Assembly (NCBI GenBank): GCA_964430565.1
Contig: CAYSFD010000047.1
Span: forward strand, 124,001-188,000
Reading direction: 5' to 3'
Source of the DNA: VBDM01 sp964430565
GTDB taxonomy: Bacteria; Pseudomonadota; Gammaproteobacteria; Burkholderiales; SG8-39
Length of the DNA stretch: 64,000 bases
The position numbers and the translations under genes are program-made. Positions 56,313 through 64,000 of the stretch are shown here, piece after piece. The notes under the pieces are model-generated. The model searched no databases. It was not told the origin of the DNA and was given only the letters and a program-made list of their open reading frames with translations. Every line of letters begins with the position of its first letter. Position 1 is the first letter of the stretch.

Positions 56313-57022
56313 CCACCCGCCTCGAACTGAGCGGCGTTCACACGCACTATGCGACCAGCCACATCCTGTTCGATGTGTCGCTCGAGGTGAAGGAGGGTGA
56401 ATCGGTGTGCCTGCTGGGGCGCAACGGCGCGGGCAAGACCACGACGCTGAAGAGCATCATGTCGCTCGCCCAGGCGAGCGCGGGCAGCATCCGCTTCAAC
56501 GGCGCCGAGCTGGTGGGACGACCGCCCTACGAAATCGCACGCCTGGGCGTCGGCTACGTGCCCGACGAGCGCCTGATCTTTCCCGATCTGACGGTGCGCG
56601 AGAATCTCGAGATTGCGGCCAAGAAGGGCGCCGCCGGCGCGCCGGCGGATTGGACGGTGGAGCGCATCTACGAGCTGTTTCCGGTGCTCGCGCCGCTCGA
56701 TGCGCGCCTGGGTGGCTATCTTTCCGGCGGCGAGCAGCAGATGCTGACCATCGGCCGCACGCTGATGGGAAATCCATCGCTCTTGCTGCTCGACGAACCG
56801 GTCGAGGGCGTGGCGCCGGTGGTGGTGCAGGAGCTGACCCGCCAGATCAAGCGCCTGAAGACGATGGGACTCACGATCCTGTTCGCCGAGCAGAACATGC
56901 ACTTCGCCAAACAGATCTCGGACCGTGCCTACGTGATCGAGAAGGGCCACATCCGCTACCAGGGCACCATGGGCGAATTGGTGGCGAATGAGGAGGTCAA
57001 GGCGAAATACCTGATGATCTAG
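56309..57022 (+). CDS. livF: Liv-type ABC transporter ATPase LivF (system 2)
   Basis: This 237-residue ATPase has Walker A GRNGAGKTT, LGVGYVPDERLIFPDLTVRE, signature LSGGEQQMLTIGRTL and Walker B LLLLDEPVEGVAP. It overlaps livG by four bases and is the last gene of the second uptake system. A dispersed repeat lies between it and the GMC oxidoreductase gene. Confidence 0.9.
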   Translation: MTTRLELSGVHTHYATSHILFDVSLEVKEGESVCLLGRNGAGKTTTLKSIMSLAQASAGSIRFNGAELVGRPPYEIARLGVGYVPDERLIFPDLTVRENLEIAAKKGAAGAPADWTVERIYELFPVLAPLDARLGGYLSGGEQQMLTIGRTLMGNPSLLLLDEPVEGVAPVVVQELTRQIKRLKTMGLTILFAEQNMHFAKQISDRAYVIEKGHIRYQGTMGELVANEEVKAKYLMI

Positions 57023-57047
57023 GGAAAGTCTGAACAACCCCTGATTT

Positions 57048-57110
57048 GTCATTCCCGCGCAAACGGGAATCCAGGAAGTTCAACCATTTGCTGGATGCCC
57101 GCTTACAACC
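57048..57110. repeat. Dispersed repeat of the GTCATTCCCG...CGGGAATCCAG type
   Basis: The first half forms a hairpin, ATTCCCG (57051-57057) with CGGGAAT (57064-57070). The second half resembles the right arm of the same widespread bacterial element but stops at the next gene's ATG. The element therefore provides the entire leader of the GMC oxidoreductase gene. Confidence 0.7.
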
Positions 57111-58727
57111 ATGAAATCCATGCAATTCGACTATGTAATAGCCGGCGCGGGAACCGCGGGCTGCGTGCTCGCCAACCGGCTGTCGGCCGATCCGCAAATC
57201 AAGGTCCTGCTGCTCGAGGCCGGCGGGCGCGACGACTGGATCTGGATCCATATTCCGGTCGGCTACCTCTACTGCATCGGCAATCCGCGCACCGACTGGT
57301 GCTATCGGACCGAGCCGGACCCCGGATTGAACGGACGCTCGATCCTCTACGCGCGCGGAAAAGTGCTCGGCGGCTGCTCGTCGATCAATGCCATGCTCTA
57401 CCTTCGGGGCCAGGCGCGCGACTACGACGAATGGGCGCGCCTCACCGGCGATGCCGACTGGAGCTGGAAGTCCGTGCTGCCGGTGTTCCGCAAGAGCGAG
57501 GACTACTTCGGCGGCGCCGACGAGGCGCACGGCGCCGGAGGGGAGTGGCGGGTCGAACGACAAAGGCTGTCGTGGGAGATTCTCGAGCACTACCGCGAAG
57601 CGATGGTGCAGGCGGGAATTCCGCGCAGCGATGATTTCAATCGCGGCGACAACGAGGGCTGCGGGTTTTTTCTCGTCAACCAGAAGCGCGGCGTGCGCTG
57701 GAACACCTCCAAGGCCTTCCTGCGCCCGGTCATGAACCGTCCGAACCTGAGCGTCGTCACCGATGCGCATGTCCTGCGCCTGCGCATGGCCGGCCGGCGC
57801 TGCACCGGGATCGAGTTCCGGCGCGCGGGCGAGGACACGTTCGCCGAAGCGCGCCTGGAGACGATCCTCGCCACCGGCAGCATCGGCTCGCCGCAGATCC
57901 TGCAACTCTCCGGTATCGGTCCGGCGCCGCTGCTGCGGGAGCACGGCATCGGCGTGGTGCACGAGCTGCGCGGCGTCGGCGAGAACCTGCAGGATCACCT
58001 GCAGCTGCGTACGATCTCCAAGGTTCGCAACGCCGTCACGCTCAATCAGCGCGCCAACAGCCTGGTCGGAAAGATGATGATGGGGATCGAGTACGCGCTG
58101 TTCCGCACCGGGCCGCTCACCATGGCGCCCAGCCAGCTGGGTGGCTTCACCCGCAGTTCGAGCGAGCACGCGACGCCGAACATCGAGTATCACGTACAGC
58201 CGCTTTCGCTCGACAGGTTCGGCGAACCGCTGCACCGCTTCCCCGCATTCACCGCCAGCGTATGCAACCTGCGGCCGACCTCCAGAGGCACCGTGCGCAT
58301 CAAGTCGCCCGATCCGCACGCCGCTCCGGGAATAAACTGCCGCTACCTGTCAACGCCGGAGGACCGCAGGGTCGCCGCCGATTCGCTGCGCCTGACGCGC
58401 CGCATCGCAATCCAGCCGGCGCTCGGGCGCTACGCGCCGGAGGAATTTCTGCCGGGACCGCAGTTCCAGTCCGACGACGAACTGGCGCGCGTCGCCGGAA
58501 ACATCGGCACCACGATTTTCCATCCGGTTGGCACCTGCCGGATGGGGGCGGCGGACGATGCGTCCGCCGTCGTCGATACGCGCTTGCGCGTGCGGGGCGT
58601 CTCCGGGCTGCGCGTGGTCGACGCGTCGATCATGCCCAACATCACTTCGGGCAACACCAACTCGCCCGCGCTCATGATCGCGGAGCGAGGCGCCGAGATG
58701 ATCCGGGCCGACCGCCAGAGCCGTTAG
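57111..58727 (+). CDS. GMC-family FAD oxidoreductase (choline dehydrogenase-like)
   Basis: This 538-residue flavoenzyme has the FAD-binding motif FDYVIAGAGTAGCVLANRLS, the GMC signature 1 region YARGKVLGGCSSINAMLYLR and signature 2 GSIGSPQILQLSGIGP. The catalytic histidine and second active-site residue appear in FHPVGTCRMGAADDASAV and NITSGNTNSPALMIAERG. It oxidises an alcohol, passing electrons to a quinone or oxygen. No signal peptide is visible. Two ATGs (57111 and 57120) are possible and neither has a Shine-Dalgarno. Substrate unknown. Confidence 0.88.
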   Translation: MKSMQFDYVIAGAGTAGCVLANRLSADPQIKVLLLEAGGRDDWIWIHIPVGYLYCIGNPRTDWCYRTEPDPGLNGRSILYARGKVLGGCSSINAMLYLRGQARDYDEWARLTGDADWSWKSVLPVFRKSEDYFGGADEAHGAGGEWRVERQRLSWEILEHYREAMVQAGIPRSDDFNRGDNEGCGFFLVNQKRGVRWNTSKAFLRPVMNRPNLSVVTDAHVLRLRMAGRRCTGIEFRRAGEDTFAEARLETILATGSIGSPQILQLSGIGPAPLLREHGIGVVHELRGVGENLQDHLQLRTISKVRNAVTLNQRANSLVGKMMMGIEYALFRTGPLTMAPSQLGGFTRSSSEHATPNIEYHVQPLSLDRFGEPLHRFPAFTASVCNLRPTSRGTVRIKSPDPHAAPGINCRYLSTPEDRRVAADSLRLTRRIAIQPALGRYAPEEFLPGPQFQSDDELARVAGNIGTTIFHPVGTCRMGAADDASAVVDTRLRVRGVSGLRVVDASIMPNITSGNTNSPALMIAERGAEMIRADRQSR

Positions 58728-58766
58728 AGGGGGCGAGACCCAGACAGTCGCTTCAGAAGCATGGGG

Positions 58767-60464
58767 CTACTTGCCGGGAATGACGGGAAGAAGGAGATGC
58801 GAAGCGCGGCTTCCGCCGGTGTAGATCACGTTCGTTCCGGTGTTGTAGTCCGCGCAGTAATGCGTATACGGAATGCTGCCTAGGCCGTCGCGGGGCTGGA
58901 TGTCGAGCCGGATACGGTGGCCTTTTTTGAAGACCATGCAGGTCGGCCAGATCTCGATATCGATTCGAACCACTTCATCGGTCTTCAACCACTGGCGATC
59001 CTGGTGCAGGTGGTATGGCCGATAGGGCAGGCTGAGCGACGGGTCGAGGCTGCGGTGCGATGCGCGCAACCAGCCCTTGGCGACCGGGACGGGTTGGCTC
59101 TGCTGGCCCAGTTCGAAAACATCTTCGCCGCCGGGCGCGATGTTGCGCAGGGTCGCAAAAATATCCATGTCTTCGGTCGTGCTCGATACCCACAGCACCA
59201 ACACGACCGGGCCGGTGACTTCGGTGTCTTCCGACAAGGGCGCGGTTTCAAACGAAACTCCCATTCTTGGAAGGCTCCCCGCCAGCGCCGTCGAAGTCCA
59301 CGACGCGGAGGCGACGCCCGCCTTGGTCATGCCGCTTGCGGAGTAAGAGACCGACGAGGACTTGCGCGGCGCTTCTTCGGTAAGCGCGCCTTCGGCTTCG
59401 CCGTCTCGTCGCGCGGCTTCCGGGTCGAGATGGAGCTTCGTCCATCGGGTACGGTCGATCGGCCATTCGCTCTCGCTGCGCCATTGGTAGTTGCCGTGGC
59501 CGCCTTTGCGGATGAGGAGCTTCACCGGGGGCTCGCGCATGATGCCGGTATCGGTCCCCTTGAGCCAGTGGTCGAAGAAGCGCAGCTGGTCGGCGCGGCC
59601 TTCCTCGGAGTAGAACGAGTGATAGTGCGTGCCTGCGTGAATGCGGAGTTTCTTCTCCTTCGATGCGGCGCGCACGTAGCCTTCGGTGTTCCCGCGCAGA
59701 TGCAGGCCCATGCCGCTCCAGTTGCCGGCGCTGTAGAGCGGAACGTCGATGTTCTCCCAGACCGCTCGCCGGCCGCGCCACCACTCTCTATCGAGGTTGT
59801 TGCGCATGTAGTCCCACAGCCAAGGCGTGGAAAACGCGTCGGTGGCGGAAGCCTGTGGTTTGCCGAGCAAATGGTGGGCCATGTGATTGTTCCACCAGTT
59901 CGTAGCGAACCCGAACGAGAAGATTCCTCCGTGATAACCGAAGTCGCGGTACATGTCGGCCGCGCCTTCCCAGGGAATCATCGCCTTGAGCGAGGGCGGC
60001 TTCAAGCCGGCGACCAGCCACTGCGTCATCGCGAAGTAGGAAATGCCGTTCATCCCGACACGACCGTTGCTCCAGGGCTGCTTCGCCGCCCATTCGATGG
60101 CGTCGAAAAAGTCGCGCGCCTCGGAAGAGGACCAGGGATCGGTCCGGCCGGGGGATTTTCCCGAGCCGCGACCGTCGACGCGAAGCGCGGCGTAGCCGCG
60201 CGGCACCCACCACAGCGGGTTCACTGTCTCCCAGTTCATGTGGGGGTTCGGCGCCTCCTCGAGATCGGGCGGCGGAATCCACAGCTTGTCCTTCTGGTAG
60301 GGACCGAGATTGATGATGACCGGGAATCGCTCGGAGGACTTCGGACGGAACACGTCGGCTTTCAACCGAGCTCCGTCGCGCATCGGGATCTCGAGGTCTC
60401 TCTGGACGACGAGGTCGAACTGCGGTTGCGAGACGCGATCGCGGGTGTTATTTGTTTTCGCCAA
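58767..60464 (-). CDS. CocE/NonD-type hydrolase, S15 family
   Basis: This 565-residue alpha/beta hydrolase has the N-terminal DLEIPMRDGARLKADVFRP, then YAALRVDGRGSGKSPG and the nucleophile Ser142 in GRVGMNGISYFAMTQWLVAG. The C-terminal jelly-roll X-Pro dipeptidase domain is seen in VTGPVVLVLWVSSTTEDMDI and GHRIRLDIQPRDGLGSIPY. Relatives cleave esters or amides (cocaine esterase, glutaryl-7-ACA acylase). It uses TTG with an in-frame stop three codons upstream and no Shine-Dalgarno. A dispersed repeat ends 14 bases before it. The Bug receptor gene lies upstream on the same strand. Confidence 0.85.
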   Translation of the reverse strand: MAKTNNTRDRVSQPQFDLVVQRDLEIPMRDGARLKADVFRPKSSERFPVIINLGPYQKDKLWIPPPDLEEAPNPHMNWETVNPLWWVPRGYAALRVDGRGSGKSPGRTDPWSSSEARDFFDAIEWAAKQPWSNGRVGMNGISYFAMTQWLVAGLKPPSLKAMIPWEGAADMYRDFGYHGGIFSFGFATNWWNNHMAHHLLGKPQASATDAFSTPWLWDYMRNNLDREWWRGRRAVWENIDVPLYSAGNWSGMGLHLRGNTEGYVRAASKEKKLRIHAGTHYHSFYSEEGRADQLRFFDHWLKGTDTGIMREPPVKLLIRKGGHGNYQWRSESEWPIDRTRWTKLHLDPEAARRDGEAEGALTEEAPRKSSSVSYSASGMTKAGVASASWTSTALAGSLPRMGVSFETAPLSEDTEVTGPVVLVLWVSSTTEDMDIFATLRNIAPGGEDVFELGQQSQPVPVAKGWLRASHRSLDPSLSLPYRPYHLHQDRQWLKTDEVVRIDIEIWPTCMVFKKGHRIRLDIQPRDGLGSIPYTHYCADYNTGTNVIYTGGSRASHLLLPVIPGK

Positions 60465-60477
60465 GCTTGCCTAGGGC

Positions 60478-60551
60478 GTCATCCTGAGCTGAGCGAAGGA
60501 TCTGCTTTTGGGCGCTACGAACAGCGGATTCTTCGCTGCGCTCAGAATGAC
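60478..60551. repeat. Dispersed palindromic repeat (GTCATCCTGAG type), copy 2
   Basis: This 74-base element has inverted ends GTCATCCTGAG and CTCAGAATGAC (one mismatch). It shares the internal GCGAAGGATCTGCTTTTG and GATTCTTCG blocks with the copy at 45216-45297. It lies between a Bug receptor gene and the S15 hydrolase gene. Confidence 0.8.
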
Positions 60552-60562
60552 ACGGTGACGTT

Positions 60563-61585
60563 CTATTCGATCTTGATTTTCGCTTCGCGCAGGAAATCGC
60601 CCCATGCGCGCGTTTCGTTTTCCACCAGCTGCTGGAACTGCGCGGGCGAGGGCGAGATGGCGACGTCGAGCATTTGCTTGGACAGGCGCTCCTTCATCTC
60701 GGGGTTGGAAAGACCCGCCGCGACGGTCTTGTAGATCTTGTCGATGATCGGCTTGGGAGTGGCCGCCGGCGCGAACATTCCCTGCCACGCATTGGTGCCG
60801 ATGCCCGCGAATCCCTGCTCGGCCATCGTCGCCACATTCGGAAGCTCGGCGAGCCGGCTCGGCGCAGTCGTGGCGATCGCCTTCATCTTTCCGGCCCGGA
60901 CCTGCGGCAATGCCGAAGACAGGTTGAGAAACGCCACGGGTGCTTCGCCGGAGATGATCGCCGGAATAAACTGGCCCGCTCCACCCTTGTAGGGAACATG
61001 AGTGAGCTTGATTCCGGCCGCCCTCTGCAATTTTTCCATGTCGAGGTGCGGGTAGCTTCCCAATCCCGCGGACGCATAAAAGATCTTGCCGGGATCTTTC
61101 TTTGCGAGGGCGATGAGATCGGCGATCGAGTTGACGGGGAAATTCGCCGTCGTCGCGATGATGTGCGGAATTTCGACGAGTTTCGAGATGCCGACGAGGT
61201 CGCGTGACGGCTTGATCTGCAGCTGGTGCGCGAAAGTCGTCTCGTTGATGGCGTTGGTCGAAACGTTGCCGACCAGCAAGGTGTAGCCGTCGGCGGGCGC
61301 TTTCGCAGCGGCTTCGAGCGCAAGGTTCCCGGACGCGCCGGGCCGGTTCTCGACGACCACGCTCTGGCCGAACGACTCGGTCATCCGGGCGGAGACGATA
61401 CGGGCGATGATATCGGTCGCGCCACCCGGGGCGTAGGGCACGATGATTTTTACCGGGCGAGCAGGAAACGAATCGGCTGACTGCGCAGCGCCGGGGAGCG
61501 GCCAAGCTGCGGAGATCCCGCATACGAGGGCTCCGACGAGCGCGGGGAGCGCGTGGATTGCGTTTCGGCGACAGCTTGCGATCAT
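60563..61585 (-). CDS. Bug/TctC-family periplasmic receptor
   Basis: This 340-residue receptor has a signal peptide (hydrophobic ALPALVGALVCGISAAWPLP, cleaved near GAAQS). The mature Bug pattern is FPARPVKIIVPYAPGGATDI, VVVENRPGASGNLALEA, LTHVPYKGGAGQFIPAIISG and TNAWQGMFAPAATP. The ligand is unknown; no TctAB permease is adjacent. GAGGAGA precedes the ATG. It heads a - strand pair with the S15 hydrolase, so the bound compound may be that enzyme's substrate or product. Confidence 0.9.
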   Translation of the reverse strand: MIASCRRNAIHALPALVGALVCGISAAWPLPGAAQSADSFPARPVKIIVPYAPGGATDIIARIVSARMTESFGQSVVVENRPGASGNLALEAAAKAPADGYTLLVGNVSTNAINETTFAHQLQIKPSRDLVGISKLVEIPHIIATTANFPVNSIADLIALAKKDPGKIFYASAGLGSYPHLDMEKLQRAAGIKLTHVPYKGGAGQFIPAIISGEAPVAFLNLSSALPQVRAGKMKAIATTAPSRLAELPNVATMAEQGFAGIGTNAWQGMFAPAATPKPIIDKIYKTVAAGLSNPEMKERLSKQMLDVAISPSPAQFQQLVENETRAWGDFLREAKIKIE

Positions 61586-61772
61586 GGGTTCTCCTCAAGT
61601 TTGGCGTTTCTCGACTGCGGTTCCGCGCTGCGAAGACAGTGCAGCGGGAACGGGTTTTCGTCGCCATCATAACGCGATCCGAACGCCTCGGAAATGCCGC
61701 GGAGGCGATAGAATGCGGGACGCTGGAGTTGCCCTTCAGCGCTCCATGGTGCGATTGACCGGAGGGAGACCG
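61586..61772. other. Divergent intergenic region
   Basis: This 187-base gap separates the Bug receptor gene from the small unknown gene. I see no clear promoter pair, repeat or RNA. It is the boundary between the catabolic island and core genes. Confidence 0.35.
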
Positions 61773-62108
61773 ATGAAACCGCGAGGCCAACGCCTGGCCT
61801 GTTCTTTGAAGACTCTGGATGGCTGTATCGGTTCCTACGACGTTCATCCCGGAGAGGCTCCCAAATCCATCGCGAAGATCGGGGCCTTGACATGGGACCG
61901 TCCCCCTCAAAAAGAAGTGCTGGAGGCGGCTTTTTCTCTAATCGGCGAAATGGGCATGACCGGACACATCATCAAAGTAAACCAGCACCAGTGGCGCGCG
62001 CTCACCAAGGTCAAGCTCCATGAGCCGTTCTACGTGTCCATCCTCTGGGGAGGGAGCCCGTTCAAGGTTCTTGAGGACGCGGTCGTGCTTGAGAAGCGCG
62101 TTCCGTGA
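61773..62108 (+). CDS. Small conserved-looking protein of unknown function
   Basis: I do not recognise this 111-residue protein. GGAGGGAG four bases before the ATG and the compact alpha/beta composition (TGHIIKVNQHQWRALTKVKL, EPFYVSILWGGSPFKVLEDA) support a real gene. There is no signal peptide or membrane segment. Its stop codon lies inside a perfect inverted repeat just upstream of the 4.5S RNA gene. Confidence 0.6.
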   Translation: MKPRGQRLACSLKTLDGCIGSYDVHPGEAPKSIAKIGALTWDRPPQKEVLEAAFSLIGEMGMTGHIIKVNQHQWRALTKVKLHEPFYVSILWGGSPFKVLEDAVVLEKRVP

Positions 62109-62130
62109 GCGGCTTGATCCGCTCACGGAA
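62101..62130. terminator. Perfect 12-bp inverted repeat at the end of the small gene
   Basis: TTCCGTGAGCGG and CCGCTCACGGAA flank a CTTGAT loop; the stop codon of the upstream gene is within the left arm. No T-run follows, so intrinsic termination is uncertain, but it insulates the 4.5S RNA gene from upstream transcription in position. Confidence 0.5.
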
Positions 62131-62157
62131 CTGCTGTAACTCGCCGCAATCGAACAC

Positions 62158-62252
62158 GGCGGGCCTCCCCGCATTGCAGTTTGGCGAACCTGGTCAGGTC
62201 CGGAAGGAAGCAGCCACAGCTATTCACTGCAAGTGTCGGGGCAAGGCCCGCC
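62158..62252 (+). ncRNA. ffs: Signal recognition particle 4.5S RNA
   Basis: The 95-base RNA closes with GGCGGGCC pairing to GGCCCGCC. The conserved apical domain is present: CAGGTCCGGAAGGAAGCAGCC, split here as CAGGTCCGGAAGGAA and GCAGCC, with the GGAA tetraloop and the asymmetric Ffh-binding loop. It works with Ffh in cotranslational membrane targeting. Position before dnaX matches many betaproteobacteria. Confidence 0.95.
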
Positions 62253-62299
62253 ACCCTATGTAACCCAGTTCCTCGGCGAAGCGCGAGGAACTCACAAAG

Positions 62300-62343
62300 T
62301 TTCCCTCTTCTGCACTCGGGAGAGGGACTAAGGGTGAGGGGAG
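62300..62343. repeat. CCCTCT...AGAGGG hairpin repeat upstream of dnaX
   Basis: CCCTCT and AGAGGG pair around TCTGCACTCGGG, followed by GGGTGAGGGGAG. This form resembles a widespread dispersed repeat with CCCTCTCCC/GGGAGAGGG ends. Its right end appears to supply the purine-rich ribosome-binding site of dnaX. Confidence 0.5.
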
Positions 62344-62358
62344 TGGTAAAATTTTTCC

Positions 62359-63852
62359 ATGTCGTACCAAGTCCTCGCCCGCAAGTGGCGTCCGCGCACG
62401 TTCGAGTCGCTGGTCGGGCAGGAGCATGTCGTCAAAGCGCTTCGCCACGCGCTGGATGAGAAGCGCCTGCATCACGCCTATCTGTTCTCCGGGACGCGCG
62501 GCGTCGGCAAGACCACGCTCGCCCGCATCCTCGCTAAATCCCTGAACTGCGAAACCGGCGTCAGCTCGCATCCGTGCGGGAAGTGCTCGGCCTGCACGGA
62601 AATCGACGCCGGGCGCTTCATCGACCTGATCGAAGTCGATGCGGCAACCAACACCAAAGTGGACGAGATGCGCCAGCTCCTGGAGAACTCGGTGTACGCG
62701 CCGACCCGCGGGCGGTTCAAGGTTTATGTGATCGACGAAGTTCACATGCTTTCCACCTCGGCGTTCAACGCGATGCTGAAGACTCTGGAGGAGCCGCCCG
62801 AACACATCAAGTTCATCCTCGCGACGACCGATCCCCAGAAGATCCCGGTGACCGTGCTCTCGCGCTGCCTGCAATTCAACCTCAAGCAAATGCCCTCGCC
62901 CGCGATCGCGGCCCATCTCGGAAAGATCCTCGCGGAGGAAAAGACCACCGCCGAGCAGAGAGCGCTTGGGCTGCTCGCCGATTGCGCGCGCGGGAGCATG
63001 CGCGACGCCTTGTCGCTGCTCGATCAGGCGATCGCCTACGGCGGGGGAAGCGTGACCGAGCAGGGCGTGCGTTCGATGCTGGGCGCGATCGACGACAGTT
63101 TTCTTTACGCGATCCTCGAAGGTCTCGCGCGAGGTGATGCCGCCGCGGTGCTCACCATTGCGGAAGACATGCGATCCCGCAGCCTTGCGTTTGACGCCGC
63201 CCTCCAGGACCTTGGGGCGCTTTTGCACAAGGTCGCCCTCATGCAAACGGCGCCGGATGCCGTTGACGCGGCGGGAAGTCTGCGCGAACGGCTCGCAGCC
63301 CTGTCTCGGACGCTGGGTCCCGAAGAGATCCAGCTCTTCTATCAAATCGCAATTCACGGCCGGCAGGATCTTCCCTTTGCCCCGGACGAGTTCGCCGGAT
63401 TCACGATGGCGTTGCTGCGCATGCTCGCTTTCGCCCCGGCGGGAGGCAAGCGCCCGGAGGCGGCAAAGCAGACGGGCGATCGCAGCCCGGCAGTGCGAGG
63501 AGCGTTTAACGGCGATTGGCCCAAGCTCGCCAATTCCTTGAATCTTGGCGGCGTCGCGAAACAGCTCGCTCAGGCGAGCGAGCTGAAGCGCTTCGACGGC
63601 GAAACGATCGAGCTTTGCGTGCCGCCGGCAGCGAAGCAGATGGCGGAAAAGAGTTTTCAAGACAAGCTTCGCCAAGCCTTGCAGGCCCATTTCGGAAAAA
63701 CCATACGGCTTACCGTGACGATCAGCGAAACGACCGGCAATACGGCTCGCGATCGAGCCGCAGCCGCAGTCAACCAGGATGCGTTTGTGCGCGACTTGGT
63801 CGAGAACTTCGATGCTACTATCGTCGAGTCCTCGATCAAGCCTGCCCAGTAA
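62359..63852 (+). CDS. dnaX: DNA polymerase III subunit gamma/tau
   Basis: The clamp-loader ATPase has 497 residues. The AAA+ domain shows Walker A in SGTRGVGKTTLARI, the zinc site with four cysteines (NCETGVSSHPCGKCSAC), Walker B in VYVIDEVHMLS, the LKTLEEPPEHIKFILATTD block and sensor 1/arginine-finger SRCLQF. Domain III ends near residue 365. The remaining 130 residues are a short tau-like tail, much shorter than E. coli tau (643 residues). I saw no A-rich slippery sequence for programmed frameshifting. It is followed by ybaB, the normal order. Confidence 0.95.
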   Translation: MSYQVLARKWRPRTFESLVGQEHVVKALRHALDEKRLHHAYLFSGTRGVGKTTLARILAKSLNCETGVSSHPCGKCSACTEIDAGRFIDLIEVDAATNTKVDEMRQLLENSVYAPTRGRFKVYVIDEVHMLSTSAFNAMLKTLEEPPEHIKFILATTDPQKIPVTVLSRCLQFNLKQMPSPAIAAHLGKILAEEKTTAEQRALGLLADCARGSMRDALSLLDQAIAYGGGSVTEQGVRSMLGAIDDSFLYAILEGLARGDAAAVLTIAEDMRSRSLAFDAALQDLGALLHKVALMQTAPDAVDAAGSLRERLAALSRTLGPEEIQLFYQIAIHGRQDLPFAPDEFAGFTMALLRMLAFAPAGGKRPEAAKQTGDRSPAVRGAFNGDWPKLANSLNLGGVAKQLAQASELKRFDGETIELCVPPAAKQMAEKSFQDKLRQALQAHFGKTIRLTVTISETTGNTARDRAAAAVNQDAFVRDLVENFDATIVESSIKPAQ

Positions 63853-63864
63853 CGGAGACATCGA

Positions 63865-64000
63865 ATGCGGGCACAACTCGCGGGATTGATGAAGCAGGCC
63901 CAGCAGGTGCAGGAAAACATGCGCAAGCTCCAAGAGCAGTTCGGCTCCATGGAGGTGGAGGGCCAGTCGGGCGGCGGCATGGTCAAGGTGACGATGACCT
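63865..64000 (+). CDS. ybaB: YbaB/EbfC nucleoid-associated protein, 3'-truncated by the window edge
   Basis: The first 45 codons are present: MRAQLAGLMKQAQQVQENMR, followed by KLQEQFGSMEVEGQSGGGMV. This is the standard N-terminal helix and first strand of the YbaB/EbfC DNA-binding family. It starts 12 bases after dnaX, and recR would be expected next, beyond the window. Confidence 0.92.
   Translation, partial: MRAQLAGLMKQAQQVQENMRKLQEQFGSMEVEGQSGGGMVKVTMT

Noticed and set aside
62359..63852. Programmed frameshift in dnaX producing gamma
   Set aside because: I found no A-rich slippery heptamer with downstream hairpin in the expected region; the short protein is probably the only product.
62224..63933. 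569-codon open frame on the - strand across dnaX
   Set aside because: dnaX on the + strand is unmistakable, and the frame also runs into the 4.5S RNA gene. No motif or ribosome-binding site supports it.

Overview
The window is high-GC bacterial chromosome, most likely from a betaproteobacterium close to Burkholderiales. The evidence is two Bug-type (TctC) periplasmic receptors, two LivKHMGF uptake systems, a divergent metR/metH-metF locus, and the order ffs (4.5S RNA) - dnaX - ybaB. Genes are tightly packed, often with ATGA or GTGA stop/start overlaps. I saw no insertion sequence, prophage or CRISPR array.

Region 1 (1-14.8 kb) is a surface-polysaccharide (O-antigen or exopolysaccharide) cluster, all on the + strand. 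It holds a GDP-mannose 4,6-dehydratase cut by the window edge, several GT4-type glycosyltransferases, a Wzx-like flippase, a Wzy-like polymerase candidate, four SAM-dependent methyltransferases, an Alg14/Alg13-like split glycosyltransferase pair and a carbamoyltransferase. Two neighbouring methyltransferase genes at 3.8-5.3 kb are clearly AT-richer than their surroundings. A tRNA-Ser(GGA) closes the block.

Region 2 (15-25 kb) is metabolic and accessory. It has two short MetE-like zinc proteins, a TRAP transporter (DctP plus fused DctQM), a toxin-antitoxin pair that splits a duplicated end of dctM, a divergent thiamine-diphosphate enzyme and an exported amidohydrolase.

Region 3 (25-31 kb) is the most unusual block. 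An orphan EutA-like reactivating ATPase is translationally coupled to a two-domain cupin protein. Divergent from them are a solute-binding protein, a NicO-type Ni/Co transporter and an IclR regulator. A perfect 10-bp inverted repeat in the shared promoter region is a good operator candidate.

Region 4 (31-37.5 kb) is methionine/folate metabolism: metF, B12-dependent metH and divergent metR with a textbook MetR box, followed by a beta-hydroxyacid dehydrogenase.

Region 5 (37.7-61.6 kb) is a transport and catabolism island. It carries a zeta-like GST, two complete Liv-type ABC systems (each with a strong terminator hairpin between receptor and permease genes), an amidohydrolase/decarboxylase, two Gfo/Idh/MocA dehydrogenases, two Bug receptors, an M24 protein with one substituted metal ligand, a zinc alcohol dehydrogenase, a two-domain PEP-synthase-like protein, a 2-hydroxyacid dehydrogenase, a GMC oxidoreductase and an S15-type hydrolase. 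The substrate cannot be named from sequence alone. Dispersed palindromic repeats sit in several of its intergenic gaps.

Region 6 (61.7-64 kb) returns to core genome: a small unknown protein, ffs, dnaX and the start of ybaB.
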